10,153 nucleotides of DNA from RUG12395 sp034178705 (GTDB lineage Bacteria > Bacillota > Clostridia > Oscillospirales > CAG-272), in assembly GCA_034178705.1 (NCBI GenBank), contig JAXFQY010000119.1, forward strand, positions 1-10,153, in the 5' to 3' direction. A program made the translations under genes and the position numbers. The notes under the pieces were generated by a model that made no database searches, was not told the DNA's origin, and worked only from the letters and a program-made list of their open reading frames with translations. This document shows positions 1 through 6,743 of the stretch, piece by piece; the stretch's first letter is position 1; every line of letters starts with the position of its first letter.

Positions 1-53
1 ATGGTACCAATGTTGACATGGGGCTTCGTTCTTTCGAATTTTGCTTTTGCCAT
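1..53 (-). CDS. tuf: Elongation factor Tu, N-terminal fragment (window edge)
   Basis: EF-Tu delivers aminoacyl-tRNA to the ribosomal A site as a GTP complex in the cytoplasm. Only the first 17 complete codons are inside the window; they read MAKAKFERTKPHVNIGT, the highly conserved EF-Tu N-terminus just before the P-loop. An AGGAGG ribosome binding site lies at 65-70, 11 nt before the ATG. It follows fusA by 42 nt with no visible terminator, the standard last position of the str operon, so it is most likely co-transcribed with rpsL-rpsG-fusA. The identification rests on N-terminal identity plus position; the rest of the gene is outside the window. Confidence 0.95.
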   Translation of the reverse strand, partial: MAKAKFERTKPHVNIGT

Positions 54-95
54 TTTCTTTTTTTCCTCCTGTTAGTGTGTGGATATATTTAAATT

Positions 96-2216
96 TTACT
101 TTGCTTCTCTGTGGGCAATGATCGCATCCTGAATGGTCTTCGGCACTTCAGAGAAGTGACTCGGCTCCATGGAGTAGCTTGCACGCCCCTGCGTACGGGA
201 ACGCAGAGCGGTCGCATATCCGAACATCTCGGACAGCGGAACGTTGCAGGTGATCTGCTGAGCGCCGTTGACAGGATCCATACCGAGGATCTGACCGCGG
301 CGGGAACTGATATCGCCCATAACATCGCCCATATACTCATCGGGCGTTGTTACGGTAACCTTCATGATCGGCTCGGTCAGCACCGGGTCGGCTTTCCGCA
401 TCGCTTCTTTGAACGCCATGGAACCGGCGATCTTGAACGCCATTTCGGAAGAGTCAACCTCGTGATAGGAGCCGTCGTAAAGCGTAACCTTTACATCGAC
501 GACATTGTATCCGGCAAGAACACCGGTCTGCATTGCGCCGCGGATACCGGCGTCAACCGAGGGAATATATTCCTTCGGGATTGCGCCGCCGGTAACGGCA
601 TTGATGAATTCATATCCCTTGCCGGGCTCGTTCGGCTCGATCGTGATCTTGACATGACCGTACTGACCTTTACCGCCGGACTGACGGGCATACTTGGTTT
701 CCTGATCGACCTTCTTGCGGATGGTCTCCTTGTAGGCAACCTGCGGCTTACCGACGTTGGCCTCGACCTTAAACTCACGCAGCAGACGGTCAACGATGAT
801 TTCCAGGTGCAACTCACCCATACCGGCAATAATCGTCTGTCCGGTTTCATCGTCCGTGTAGGTGCGGAAGGTCGGATCCTCTTCCGCGAGCTTTGCAAGA
901 GCAATGCCCATCTTTTCCTGACCGGCCTTGGTTTTCGGCTCAATGGCGACGCGGATAACCGGCTCCGGGAACTCCATCGATTCCAGGATAATCGGCGCCT
1001 TCTCATCGCAGAGGGTGTCGCCGGTCGTGGTGTTCTTAACGGCAACCACAGCGGCGATATCGCCTGCGTGCACCTCGTCGATATCCTTGCGGTCGTTCGC
1101 GTGCATCTGCAGAATGCGTCCGAGACGCTCGCGGCTGCCTTTGGAGCTGTTGTAAACGGTGTCGCCCGCCTTCGCCGTACCGGAGTACACGCGGAAGAAG
1201 CAGAGCTTGCCGACATACGGATCGGTCATGATTTTGAATGCAAGAGCGGAGAACGGGGCATTGTCATCCGGATGTCTCACATCCTCTTCGCCGTTTTCGG
1301 GATTGATGCCCTTGATTGCGGGAATATCCAGCGGAGACGGCATATAATCCACAACGGCATCCAAAAGCTTCTGTACGCCCTTGTTGCGGTAAGAAGTCCC
1401 GCAAATTACAGGGACAATTTCATTGTTGATGGTTGCCTTGCGGAGCGCAGCCTTCAGTTCGTCAACTGTGATTTCCTCGCCGTTGAAGAATTTGTCCAGC
1501 AGAGCATCATCGGTAGAGGCAATCGCCTCGACCATCTGATCGTGATACTGCTGTGCCAGCTCCTTCATGTCCTCCGGAATCGGCTCAACCCGCATATCCT
1601 TGCCGAGGTCGTCATAATAAATGTCCGCCTCCATCGTCATCAGATCCACAATGCCGCGGAATGTATTTTCCGCGCCGACGGGAAGCTGAATCGGAACAGG
1701 ATTCGTATGAAGGCGATCCTTCATCATCTGAACAACGCGGAAGAAGTTAGCACCGGTGATGTCCATTTTGTTGACATACGCCATGCGCGGAACGCCGTAC
1801 TTGTCTGCCTGGCGCCAGACGGTTTCGGACTGCGGCTCGACACCGCCTTTCGCGCAGAACACGGTGACGGAACCGTCAAGAACGCGGAGCGAACGCTCCA
1901 CCTCTACGGTAAAGTCAACGTGCCCCGGGGTGTCAATGATGTTGATGCGGTGCATGTTGCTTTTGACTGCGGCAGGGTCGTTATGGTACTTCGTGTGAGA
2001 CCAGTAGCAGGTGGTAGCGGCTGATGTGATCGTGATGCCTCTCTCCTGCTCCTGAACCATCCAGTCCATGACGGCGCCGCCCTCATGCACCTCGCCGAGC
2101 TTATGCGTCTTACCGGTGTAAAACAGAATGCGCTCGGTTGTGGTTGTCTTACCGGCATCGATGTGCGCCATGATGCCGATGTTTCTTGTTTTTTGAAGCG
2201 AGATATCTCTTGCCAT
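96..2216 (-). CDS. fusA: Elongation factor G (translocase GTPase)
   Basis: EF-G catalyses GTP-dependent translocation of tRNA and mRNA on the ribosome and helps recycle ribosomes with RRF. The 706 residues match the usual length (about 690-705). Visible motifs: G1 AHIDAGKT at 17-24, switch I RGITI at 59-63, G3 DTPGHVDF at 95-102 with the catalytic-loop His99, G4 NKMD at 149-152, domain III GMGELHLEI at 465-473, domain IV SGGKGQYGHV at 513-522 with the tip loop near 581-594, and domain V DVMGDISSRRG at 631-641. Between the switch region and G3 (about 72-90) there is a polar stretch of variable length in the family. The ATG is preceded by AAGGAG at 2229-2234, a longish 12-nt spacing. It sits 30 nt after rpsG, third in the str operon. 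No truncation or frameshift is seen. Confidence 0.98.
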   Translation of the reverse strand: MARDISLQKTRNIGIMAHIDAGKTTTTERILFYTGKTHKLGEVHEGGAVMDWMVQEQERGITITSAATTCYWSHTKYHNDPAAVKSNMHRINIIDTPGHVDFTVEVERSLRVLDGSVTVFCAKGGVEPQSETVWRQADKYGVPRMAYVNKMDITGANFFRVVQMMKDRLHTNPVPIQLPVGAENTFRGIVDLMTMEADIYYDDLGKDMRVEPIPEDMKELAQQYHDQMVEAIASTDDALLDKFFNGEEITVDELKAALRKATINNEIVPVICGTSYRNKGVQKLLDAVVDYMPSPLDIPAIKGINPENGEEDVRHPDDNAPFSALAFKIMTDPYVGKLCFFRVYSGTAKAGDTVYNSSKGSRERLGRILQMHANDRKDIDEVHAGDIAAVVAVKNTTTGDTLCDEKAPIILESMEFPEPVIRVAIEPKTKAGQEKMGIALAKLAEEDPTFRTYTDDETGQTIIAGMGELHLEIIVDRLLREFKVEANVGKPQVAYKETIRKKVDQETKYARQSGGKGQYGHVKITIEPNEPGKGYEFINAVTGGAIPKEYIPSVDAGIRGAMQTGVLAGYNVVDVKVTLYDGSYHEVDSSEMAFKIAGSMAFKEAMRKADPVLTEPIMKVTVTTPDEYMGDVMGDISSRRGQILGMDPVNGAQQITCNVPLSEMFGYATALRSRTQGRASYSMEPSHFSEVPKTIQDAIIAHREAK

Positions 2217-2246
2217 ACTTGCTGTATTCTCCTTAACCTTCGCCCA

Positions 2247-2717
2247 TCAATATCTGTAATGAGCGAAAGCCTTGTTCGCTTCTGCCATTCTGTGCGTTTC
2301 TTCCTTCTTCTTAAACGCACCGCCGGCACTGTTTTTCGCATCAAGGATTTCTGCTGCGAGCTTCTCCGCCATTGTTCTTTCGGAGCGGGTTCTGGAATAG
2401 CTTACAAGCCATCTCAATCCGAGCGTCTGACGGCGCTCTGCCCGAACTTCCATCGGAACCTGATAGGTGGAGCCGCCGACGCGGCGCGCCTTGACCTCAA
2501 GCACAGGCATTACGTTTTCCAGCGCTGCCTGAAACACTTCGAGCGCGTTGTCGCCGGTCTTCTCTTCAATCGTTTTGAAGGCATCGTATACGATCTTCTG
2601 AGCAACACCCTTCTTGCCATCCTGCATGATGTTGTTGATCAGCTTCGTTACAAGCTTCGAATTGTAGAGAGGATCCGGAAGAACGTCTCTTTTGGAAATT
2701 TGTCCTCTTCTTGGCAC
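2247..2717 (-). CDS. rpsG: 30S ribosomal protein S7, GTG start
   Basis: S7 nucleates assembly of the head of the 30S subunit by binding the 3' domain of 16S rRNA, and lies near the E site. The protein begins PRRGQISKRDVLPDP after the initiator and contains RRVGGSTYQVPMEV and the basic RRQTLGLRWL segment, all typical of S7. I choose the GTG at 2717 rather than the in-frame ATG at 2735. The ATG codons encode the Shine-Dalgarno sequence itself (AAGGAGG at 2726-2732), which lies 8 nt before the GTG, and the GTG start gives exactly 156 residues, the family norm. It follows rpsL by 161 nt and precedes fusA by 30 nt. In E. coli S7 represses its own operon by binding the rpsL-rpsG spacer; whether that happens here is inference. 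Confidence 0.97.
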   Translation of the reverse strand: MPRRGQISKRDVLPDPLYNSKLVTKLINNIMQDGKKGVAQKIVYDAFKTIEEKTGDNALEVFQAALENVMPVLEVKARRVGGSTYQVPMEVRAERRQTLGLRWLVSYSRTRSERTMAEKLAAEILDAKNSAGGAFKKKEETHRMAEANKAFAHYRY

Positions 2718-2878
2718 TTGTCTTCCCTCCTTCATAAAAATATGAGTTCACAGGTACTCGAAAGACTTCTTTCGTCAGTGCTATCTGATGTTAGGTTTAT
2801 AAGGAAACACACGTCCTTTACCAACCGATCACATTCGACGGCACAAAACGTCCATATTAAATTTTATTTATGGAAGTC
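2718..2878 (-). promoter_or_regulatory. rpsL-rpsG spacer: possible S7 control region and weak internal promoter
   Basis: This 161-nt gap is long for a ribosomal operon. Two things are visible. A promoter-like pair TTGGTA (2819-2824) and TATAAA (2796-2801) is separated by exactly 17 bp, matching 4/6 and 5/6 of consensus. A small hairpin CGAAAG-AAGT-CTTTCG lies downstream at about 2759-2774, just before the rpsG ribosome binding site. In E. coli the equivalent spacer is where S7 binds to repress translation; no homology to that site was established here. No terminator-like U-tract is present. Function is inference. Confidence 0.35.
2726..2732 (-). promoter_or_regulatory. rpsG ribosome binding site that fixes the GTG start
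   Basis: AAGGAGG on the minus strand ends 8 nt before GTG 2717. An automatic caller that prefers ATG would start at 2735 and place the ribosome binding site inside the gene, adding six spurious residues (MKEGRQ). Confidence 0.85.
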
Positions 2879-3292
2879 TTATTTTTTGGCTCTTTTCGCG
2901 CCGTACTTGGAACGGCTCTGGTTGCGTCCTGCAACGCCCTGAGCATCCAGCGTTCCGCGTATGATGTGATAACGGCAGCCCGGGAGATCGCGGACACGAC
3001 CGCCGCGGATCAGAACGACGGAGTGCTCCTGCAGATTGTGACCGATACCCGGAATATAGGTCGTCGCCTCCAGTCCGTTTGTCAGTCTGACTCTCGCGAT
3101 TTTGCGAAGCGCGGAGTTCGGCTTTTTCGGGCTGACGGTGGTAACCTTCGTGCAGACGCCTCTCTTCTGCGGAGACGGCAGGTCGGTGGAACGGTTCTCA
3201 AGAGAGTTAAAACCCTTCTGAAGAACAGGCGCCTTCGACTTGTACTGCGCTTTCGTACGGCCGTTTTTCACCAATTGGTTAAAGGTTGGCAT
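2879..3292 (-). CDS. rpsL: 30S ribosomal protein S12
   Basis: S12 lies at the decoding centre of the 30S subunit and controls accuracy of codon recognition. The 137 residues match the Firmicute form, which is longer than the 124-residue E. coli protein by an insertion before SPQKRGVCTKV (about residues 27-40). PKKPNSALRK at 55-64 contains Lys56, equivalent to the streptomycin-site Lys43 (E. coli, counting Met1), and it is wild type. The second streptomycin site, Lys88 of E. coli (Lys101 of Bacillus subtilis), is Arg101 here (codon CGC at 2990-2992) in GGRVRDLPG, followed by Asp102, the residue that RimO methylthiolates in E. coli. The ATG has AGGAGG at 3299-3304, 6 nt upstream. It is first in the str operon and is preceded by a strong promoter and a leader hairpin. 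Confidence 0.98.
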   Translation of the reverse strand: MPTFNQLVKNGRTKAQYKSKAPVLQKGFNSLENRSTDLPSPQKRGVCTKVTTVSPKKPNSALRKIARVRLTNGLEATTYIPGIGHNLQEHSVVLIRGGRVRDLPGCRYHIIRGTLDAQGVAGRNQSRSKYGAKRAKK

Positions 3293-3333
3293 GCTTTTCC
3301 TCCTATTCTTTCATATTTTTGTTTGCCGATTGC

Positions 3334-3356
3334 TGTCCGGTAATCTACACCGGACA
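3334..3356 (-). promoter_or_regulatory. Hairpin in the rpsL leader
   Basis: The predicted 5' untranslated region (about 3293-3364) contains a perfect 8-bp stem, TGTCCGGT paired with ACCGGACA, around a 7-nt loop. It begins only about 8 nt after the expected transcription start and is not followed by a U-tract, so it is not a terminator. It may stabilise the mRNA or bind a ribosomal protein such as S12 or S7; neither is shown. The ribosome binding site is outside the stem. Confidence 0.5.
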
Positions 3357-3370
3357 TAAATTGACACCAT

Positions 3371-3399
3371 ATTCTAACACAACAGCGGTTGATTGTCAA
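3371..3399 (-). promoter_or_regulatory. Sigma-A promoter of the str operon
   Basis: On the minus strand a perfect -35 box TTGACA (3394-3399), a 17-bp spacer and a -10 box TAGAAT (3371-3376) lie about 80 bp upstream of rpsL. The transcription start is expected near 3364. Such a near-consensus promoter fits the high, growth-linked expression of translation genes. Confidence 0.85.
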
Positions 3400-3410
3400 G
3401 ATAAAAAAGT

Positions 3411-3425
3411 TTGAAAAAATTTCAA
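3411..3425. repeat. AT-rich inverted repeat upstream of the exporter promoter
   Basis: TTGAAA-AAA-TTTCAA is a perfect 6-3-6 inverted repeat lying between the divergent str and exporter promoters, roughly 30-44 bp upstream of the exporter -10 box. It overlaps the position where a transcription factor would contact RNA polymerase. It may be an operator; AT-rich repeats also arise by chance. Confidence 0.3.
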
Positions 3426-3448
3426 TTGTTAATATTGTATTCACATTT

Positions 3449-3465
3449 AAAGGATATAATCCTTT
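3449..3465 (+). promoter_or_regulatory. Exporter -10 box inside a 7-3-7 inverted repeat
   Basis: A perfect TATAAT at 3455-3460 lies 22 bp before the exporter start codon and is embedded in the perfect inverted repeat AAAGGAT-ATA-ATCCTTT. At 16-18 bp upstream there is no good -35 hexamer (ATATTG at 3432-3437 is the 17-bp candidate) and no extended -10 TG. A perfect -10 with a poor -35, overlapped by dyads, suggests a regulated promoter where a repressor or activator binds. The transcription start would be near 3467, leaving a leader of only about 16 nt. Confidence 0.5.
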
Positions 3466-3482
3466 CCATTAAGGAGAATCAT

Positions 3483-6134
3483 ATGTTATTTCTTGATCAA
3501 ATCAAAAAGGATTATCAAACAGGGGATAGCTTTGTACATGCTTTGCGTGGAGTAACCGTCGGTTTCCGGAACTGTGAGTTTGTCTCTATTCTCGGTCCTT
3601 CCGGCTGCGGAAAGACAACGCTTTTGAATATCATCGGCGGACTCGACGGTTATACAGCGGGGGATTTGCGGATCAACGGCATTTCGACCAAGAACTATCG
3701 TGATGCCGATTGGGATGCCTACCGGAATCATTCGGTCGGCTTCGTTTTTCAAAGCTACAATCTGATTCCGCATCAGTCGGTGCTTGCCAATGTGGAGCTT
3801 GCTCTTACTCTTGCCGGCATTCCGCGCGCCGAACGCCGCAGACGCGCCGCGGATGCACTCCGGCGAGTCGGACTCGGAGAGCAGCTGCACAAGCGTCCGA
3901 ACCAGCTCTCTGGCGGGCAGATGCAGCGTGTTGCCATTGCGCGCGCCCTCGTCAATGATCCGGACATTCTTCTTGCAGATGAACCGACCGGAGCGCTCGA
4001 CAGTGAAACCAGCGTGCAGGTTATGGAACTGCTGAAGGAAATCGCCAGTGATCGGCTTGTTATCATGGTTACCCATAACCCCCAGCTTGCCGAGCAGTAC
4101 TCGACACGGATCATCCGTCTTCTGGACGGTACCGTCGTCGGAGACTCCATGCCGCTCAGCAGTGAGGAAACAGAAGCTGCTAAGCGTCCCCCCGAACAGC
4201 AGAAAAAAACACGCCGTACCGTTATGTCCTTTGCAACCGCATTTTCCCTTTCTCTGAGAAATCTGTTGACCAAAAAGGCACGCACTGCTCTCGTGAGTTT
4301 TGCCGGATCCATCGGGATTATCGGAATTGCGCTTATTCTCTCCCTTTCCAGCGGCGCAACGCTCTATATCCATCGCGTTGAAGAGGATACCCTTTCCTCA
4401 TACCCCCTGCAGCTGCAAAGCGCAGATGTCAATTACGGAGAACTGCTGCAGTCCATATCCGATAAAGGCAGCGGAAAGAGCGAGCACAAGGATGACGCCG
4501 TTTATTCCAGTACGATCATGCTCGACTTCATGAATGCGATGGTCAGCGGCATTACCGAAAACGATCTTGCTTCCTTCAAAAAATATCTCGAAAGCGAAGA
4601 AGGAAATCTCGACGAATTCGTGACCGCGATCCAATACGCCTATTCCACCCCGCTCTGCATCTACTCCTCCGACGATAATGCCGAAATGCTGCAGCTGAAC
4701 CCATCCAATCTGATGAGCGAGCTTGGATTGACACCGTCCGGGATATCCTCTTCTGCCATGTCGGAAATGATGGGCAGCGGAACGGATGTCTTTAACGAGC
4801 TTTTGGACAACCGTGAGTTGCTCTCCTCTCAGTATGACGTCATCGCCGGCAGACTGCCGCAAAGCTATGATGAGGTCGTTCTCATCGTCGATAAATACAA
4901 CGAAATCAATGACTTCACCCTATATGCGCTGGGACTCAAGCCGCTGAGTGAAGCAAAGGAAATGCTGGAAAAGCTCGTGCGGGGAGAAAGCGTCCGGACA
5001 GAGATCACCCGTTTTTCCTATGATGAGTTGCTCTCTCTCACCTTTCGGGTGCTCCCCTACAGCGCACGCTTTGAGAAGGACGAAACAGCAGGCGTCTGGA
5101 TGGACAAATCCTCCGACACTTCTTATATGAAAAAGGCTCTGTCTGAAGCGGAAACCCTGCGTGTCGTCGGTGTTCTCCGCCCGTCCGACAACGCCGTGAC
5201 CGTATCCGCCGCCGGCGGTATCGGTTATCTTCCGGATCTGACCCGTCACATGCTGGAATCGGTCAACGAAAGTCCGGCCGTGAAGGCACAGGAAGCAAGT
5301 CCGGAGATTGATATTTTCACAGGAAAACCCTTTGCTTCCAACGCAAAGAACCCCGAGGATTATACCGAGCAGGACATCCGCGATTACATAGCCACCCTTC
5401 CCGCCGAAAAAGCGGCAGAGGCTTCCGCGGTATTCGACCAGATGCTTGCCTCCGCCATAACGGAACATGCAAGGAAGCAGATAATCACATTATTCGTCAA
5501 TTCTGCTATCGGCTCCTCCAATGCCACATATGAGGAGAATCTGTCTCTTCTCGGTGTCGCAGACCCGGATCGGCCCTCTTCCATCAGTATTTATCCGAAA
5601 GATTTTGAATCCAAAGATATCATTACACAGAGAATTGCGGAATACAATGCTTCGGTGGGAGAAAATCAGCAAATCCGTTATACAGATTATGTCGCAGTCA
5701 TGATGTCCTCCGTCACGACGATAATTAACGCAATCACCTATATTCTGATTGCTTTTGTTGCGGTCTCTTTGGTTGTTTCCTCCATTATGATCGGCATTAT
5801 TACGTACATCTCCGTTTTGGAGCGCACCAAGGAAATCGGTGTCCTGCGCGCCCTCGGTGCCTCCAAGAGCGATGTGTCGCGTGTCTTCAACGCCGAAACC
5901 TTTATCATCGGTTTTTCCGCCGGTCTGCTCGGAATCGGTGTTACTTTGTTGCTGAACATTCCCATTAATCTCGTGATTCACCACTTTACCGCAATCTCCG
6001 GTCTTTCTTCACTTCCGGCAGCGGGCGCCGTAATTCTCATTGCCATTTCTGTCGTACTTACCCTGATCGCCGGGCTGATTCCTTCTCGCCTCGCGGCAAA
6101 AAAGGATCCCGTTGTTGCCCTCAGAACCGAATAA
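3483..6134 (+). CDS. MacB-like ABC exporter, fused ATPase and FtsX-type permease with giant extracellular domain
   Basis: Likely a mechanotransmission-type ABC transporter acting at the cytoplasmic membrane as a homodimer. From the chosen start it has 883 residues. The ATPase is N-terminal: Walker A GPSGCGKT 38-45, Q-loop Gln90, signature LSGGQ 142-146, Walker B ILLADE 162-167 with catalytic Glu167, and switch His198. A charged linker (about 220-250) leads to a first membrane helix at about 269-296. About 450 extracytoplasmic residues follow, then three C-terminal helices (about 757-787, 815-843, 856-878) with the FtsX signature ERTKEIGVLRALGAS at 790-804. This four-helix layout matches MacB, whose E. 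coli form is about 648 residues, so the extracellular part is far larger. The start at 3483 has AAGGAG at 3471-3476; an in-frame ATG at 3411 lies upstream of the -10 box and is rejected. No partner gene is adjacent. The substrate is unknown; peptide antibiotics or cell-envelope lipoproteins are possible. Confidence 0.9.
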   Translation: MLFLDQIKKDYQTGDSFVHALRGVTVGFRNCEFVSILGPSGCGKTTLLNIIGGLDGYTAGDLRINGISTKNYRDADWDAYRNHSVGFVFQSYNLIPHQSVLANVELALTLAGIPRAERRRRAADALRRVGLGEQLHKRPNQLSGGQMQRVAIARALVNDPDILLADEPTGALDSETSVQVMELLKEIASDRLVIMVTHNPQLAEQYSTRIIRLLDGTVVGDSMPLSSEETEAAKRPPEQQKKTRRTVMSFATAFSLSLRNLLTKKARTALVSFAGSIGIIGIALILSLSSGATLYIHRVEEDTLSSYPLQLQSADVNYGELLQSISDKGSGKSEHKDDAVYSSTIMLDFMNAMVSGITENDLASFKKYLESEEGNLDEFVTAIQYAYSTPLCIYSSDDNAEMLQLNPSNLMSELGLTPSGISSSAMSEMMGSGTDVFNELLDNRELLSSQYDVIAGRLPQSYDEVVLIVDKYNEINDFTLYALGLKPLSEAKEMLEKLVRGESVRTEITRFSYDELLSLTFRVLPYSARFEKDETAGVWMDKSSDTSYMKKALSEAETLRVVGVLRPSDNAVTVSAAGGIGYLPDLTRHMLESVNESPAVKAQEASPEIDIFTGKPFASNAKNPEDYTEQDIRDYIATLPAEKAAEASAVFDQMLASAITEHARKQIITLFVNSAIGSSNATYEENLSLLGVADPDRPSSISIYPKDFESKDIITQRIAEYNASVGENQQIRYTDYVAVMMSSVTTIINAITYILIAFVAVSLVVSSIMIGIITYISVLERTKEIGVLRALGASKSDVSRVFNAETFIIGFSAGLLGIGVTLLLNIPINLVIHHFTAISGLSSLPAAGAVILIAISVVLTLIAGLIPSRLAAKKDPVVALRTE

Positions 6135-6191
6135 CCCCTGCTCTCTGTAAGGAGAAGCTTGCAGGGAATCGGTCATCGATTCTTAAACAAA

Positions 6192-6235
6192 AACAAAGGA
6201 AAAAGCCGATCGAGCGATCGGCTTTTTCCTTTGTT
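6192..6235. terminator. Bidirectional intrinsic terminator, 44-bp near-palindrome
   Basis: A 21-bp arm and its exact reverse complement flank a 2-nt centre (AG). The GC core is GCCGATCG/CGATCGGC and each arm carries an A5 or T5 run, so the transcript from either strand ends in a GC hairpin followed by U's. It lies 57 bp after the exporter stop and 65 bp after the stop of the convergent small gene, so it should end both transcripts. The 57 bp before it (6135-6191) hold only a weak CCCTGC/GCAGGG hairpin and no gene. Confidence 0.92.
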
Positions 6236-6300
6236 GGTTCCAAATCAGTCTCACTGTTCCTTTGTAAAGAGAAGCAGGGGAAGCAAACTTCTCCATACGC

Positions 6301-6654
6301 CTATTCTCTGTAAAGATTATATTCAACCTTTCTTAAGCCCTCTGATCCGAGACAATAAACCCAGAAGTGAAGGAAAAGCTTTCTGCCGTTAAAGGTTGCC
6401 AGTTCCACGGGCTTCGAGGTTCCGGTACCGGTAGAAGTATTGAAATTCAGGCAACGAAAAGTAATAATCTGACCGTCCACATCCTTTTTCAGGGCAAACT
6501 GCCCGGTTTCATTTGCTTCAAAGTGAAACACGACAGAGAAACCGAAGGTTTCATCACAGGTGATATCCAGCCGGATATCCGAGGACGGATCGAATGCGAT
6601 CAGCGTTCCGGAATCTGTAAGCTCATGCATGGCCGATGATTTTTTGATAATCAT
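6301..6654 (-). CDS. Small beta-rich protein resembling the DUF6864 family, function unknown
   Basis: A 117-residue cytoplasmic-type protein with no signal peptide or membrane helix. Alternating hydrophobic stretches suggest mostly beta structure. The central motif LNFNTSTGTGTSKP (about 69-82), followed by NGRKLFLHFWVY (about 89-100), resembles from memory small uncharacterised proteins annotated as DUF6864; this was not searched. The ATG has AAAGGG at 6661-6666, 6 nt upstream. It lies 89 nt after metI on the same strand, with only a weak AT hairpin (6700-6713) between and no convincing promoter of its own, so it may be read through from metQNI and ends at the shared terminator. Coding status is supported by the coherent composition, the ribosome binding site and the fit to the terminator. 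A methionine-related role is only guilt by position. Confidence 0.75.
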   Translation of the reverse strand: MIIKKSSAMHELTDSGTLIAFDPSSDIRLDITCDETFGFSVVFHFEANETGQFALKKDVDGQIITFRCLNFNTSTGTGTSKPVELATFNGRKLFLHFWVYCLGSEGLRKVEYNLYRE

Positions 6655-6743
6655 ACAAAACCCTTTCCATTTTCTTTGGTATGATTCGGGATAAAGAAAG
6701 AGAAATGTTTCTCAAAGAACAACAGCGAAGGGATCAAGGGGAA

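Noticed and set aside
111..2024. A 637-codon open frame on the plus strand across fusA
   Set aside because: It lies wholly antisense to a clear EF-G gene, has no family motifs and no ribosome binding site, and arises from codon bias of the opposite strand.
3272..3357. A short upstream ORF in the rpsL leader starting at the ATG near 3357 and overlapping the rpsL start out of frame
   Set aside because: There is no ribosome binding site, its first codons lie inside the leader hairpin, and it is explained by chance.
3411..3482. An upstream in-frame ATG that would add 24 residues to the exporter
   Set aside because: It lies upstream of the TATAAT box and has no ribosome binding site, whereas ATG 3483 has AAGGAG at the right spacing and begins the normal ATPase N-terminus.
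6159..6392. A plus-strand frame after the exporter preceded by AAGGAG (6149-6154)
   Set aside because: It would need a TTG start and would read straight through the 44-bp terminator; the ribosome-binding-like string is likely chance.
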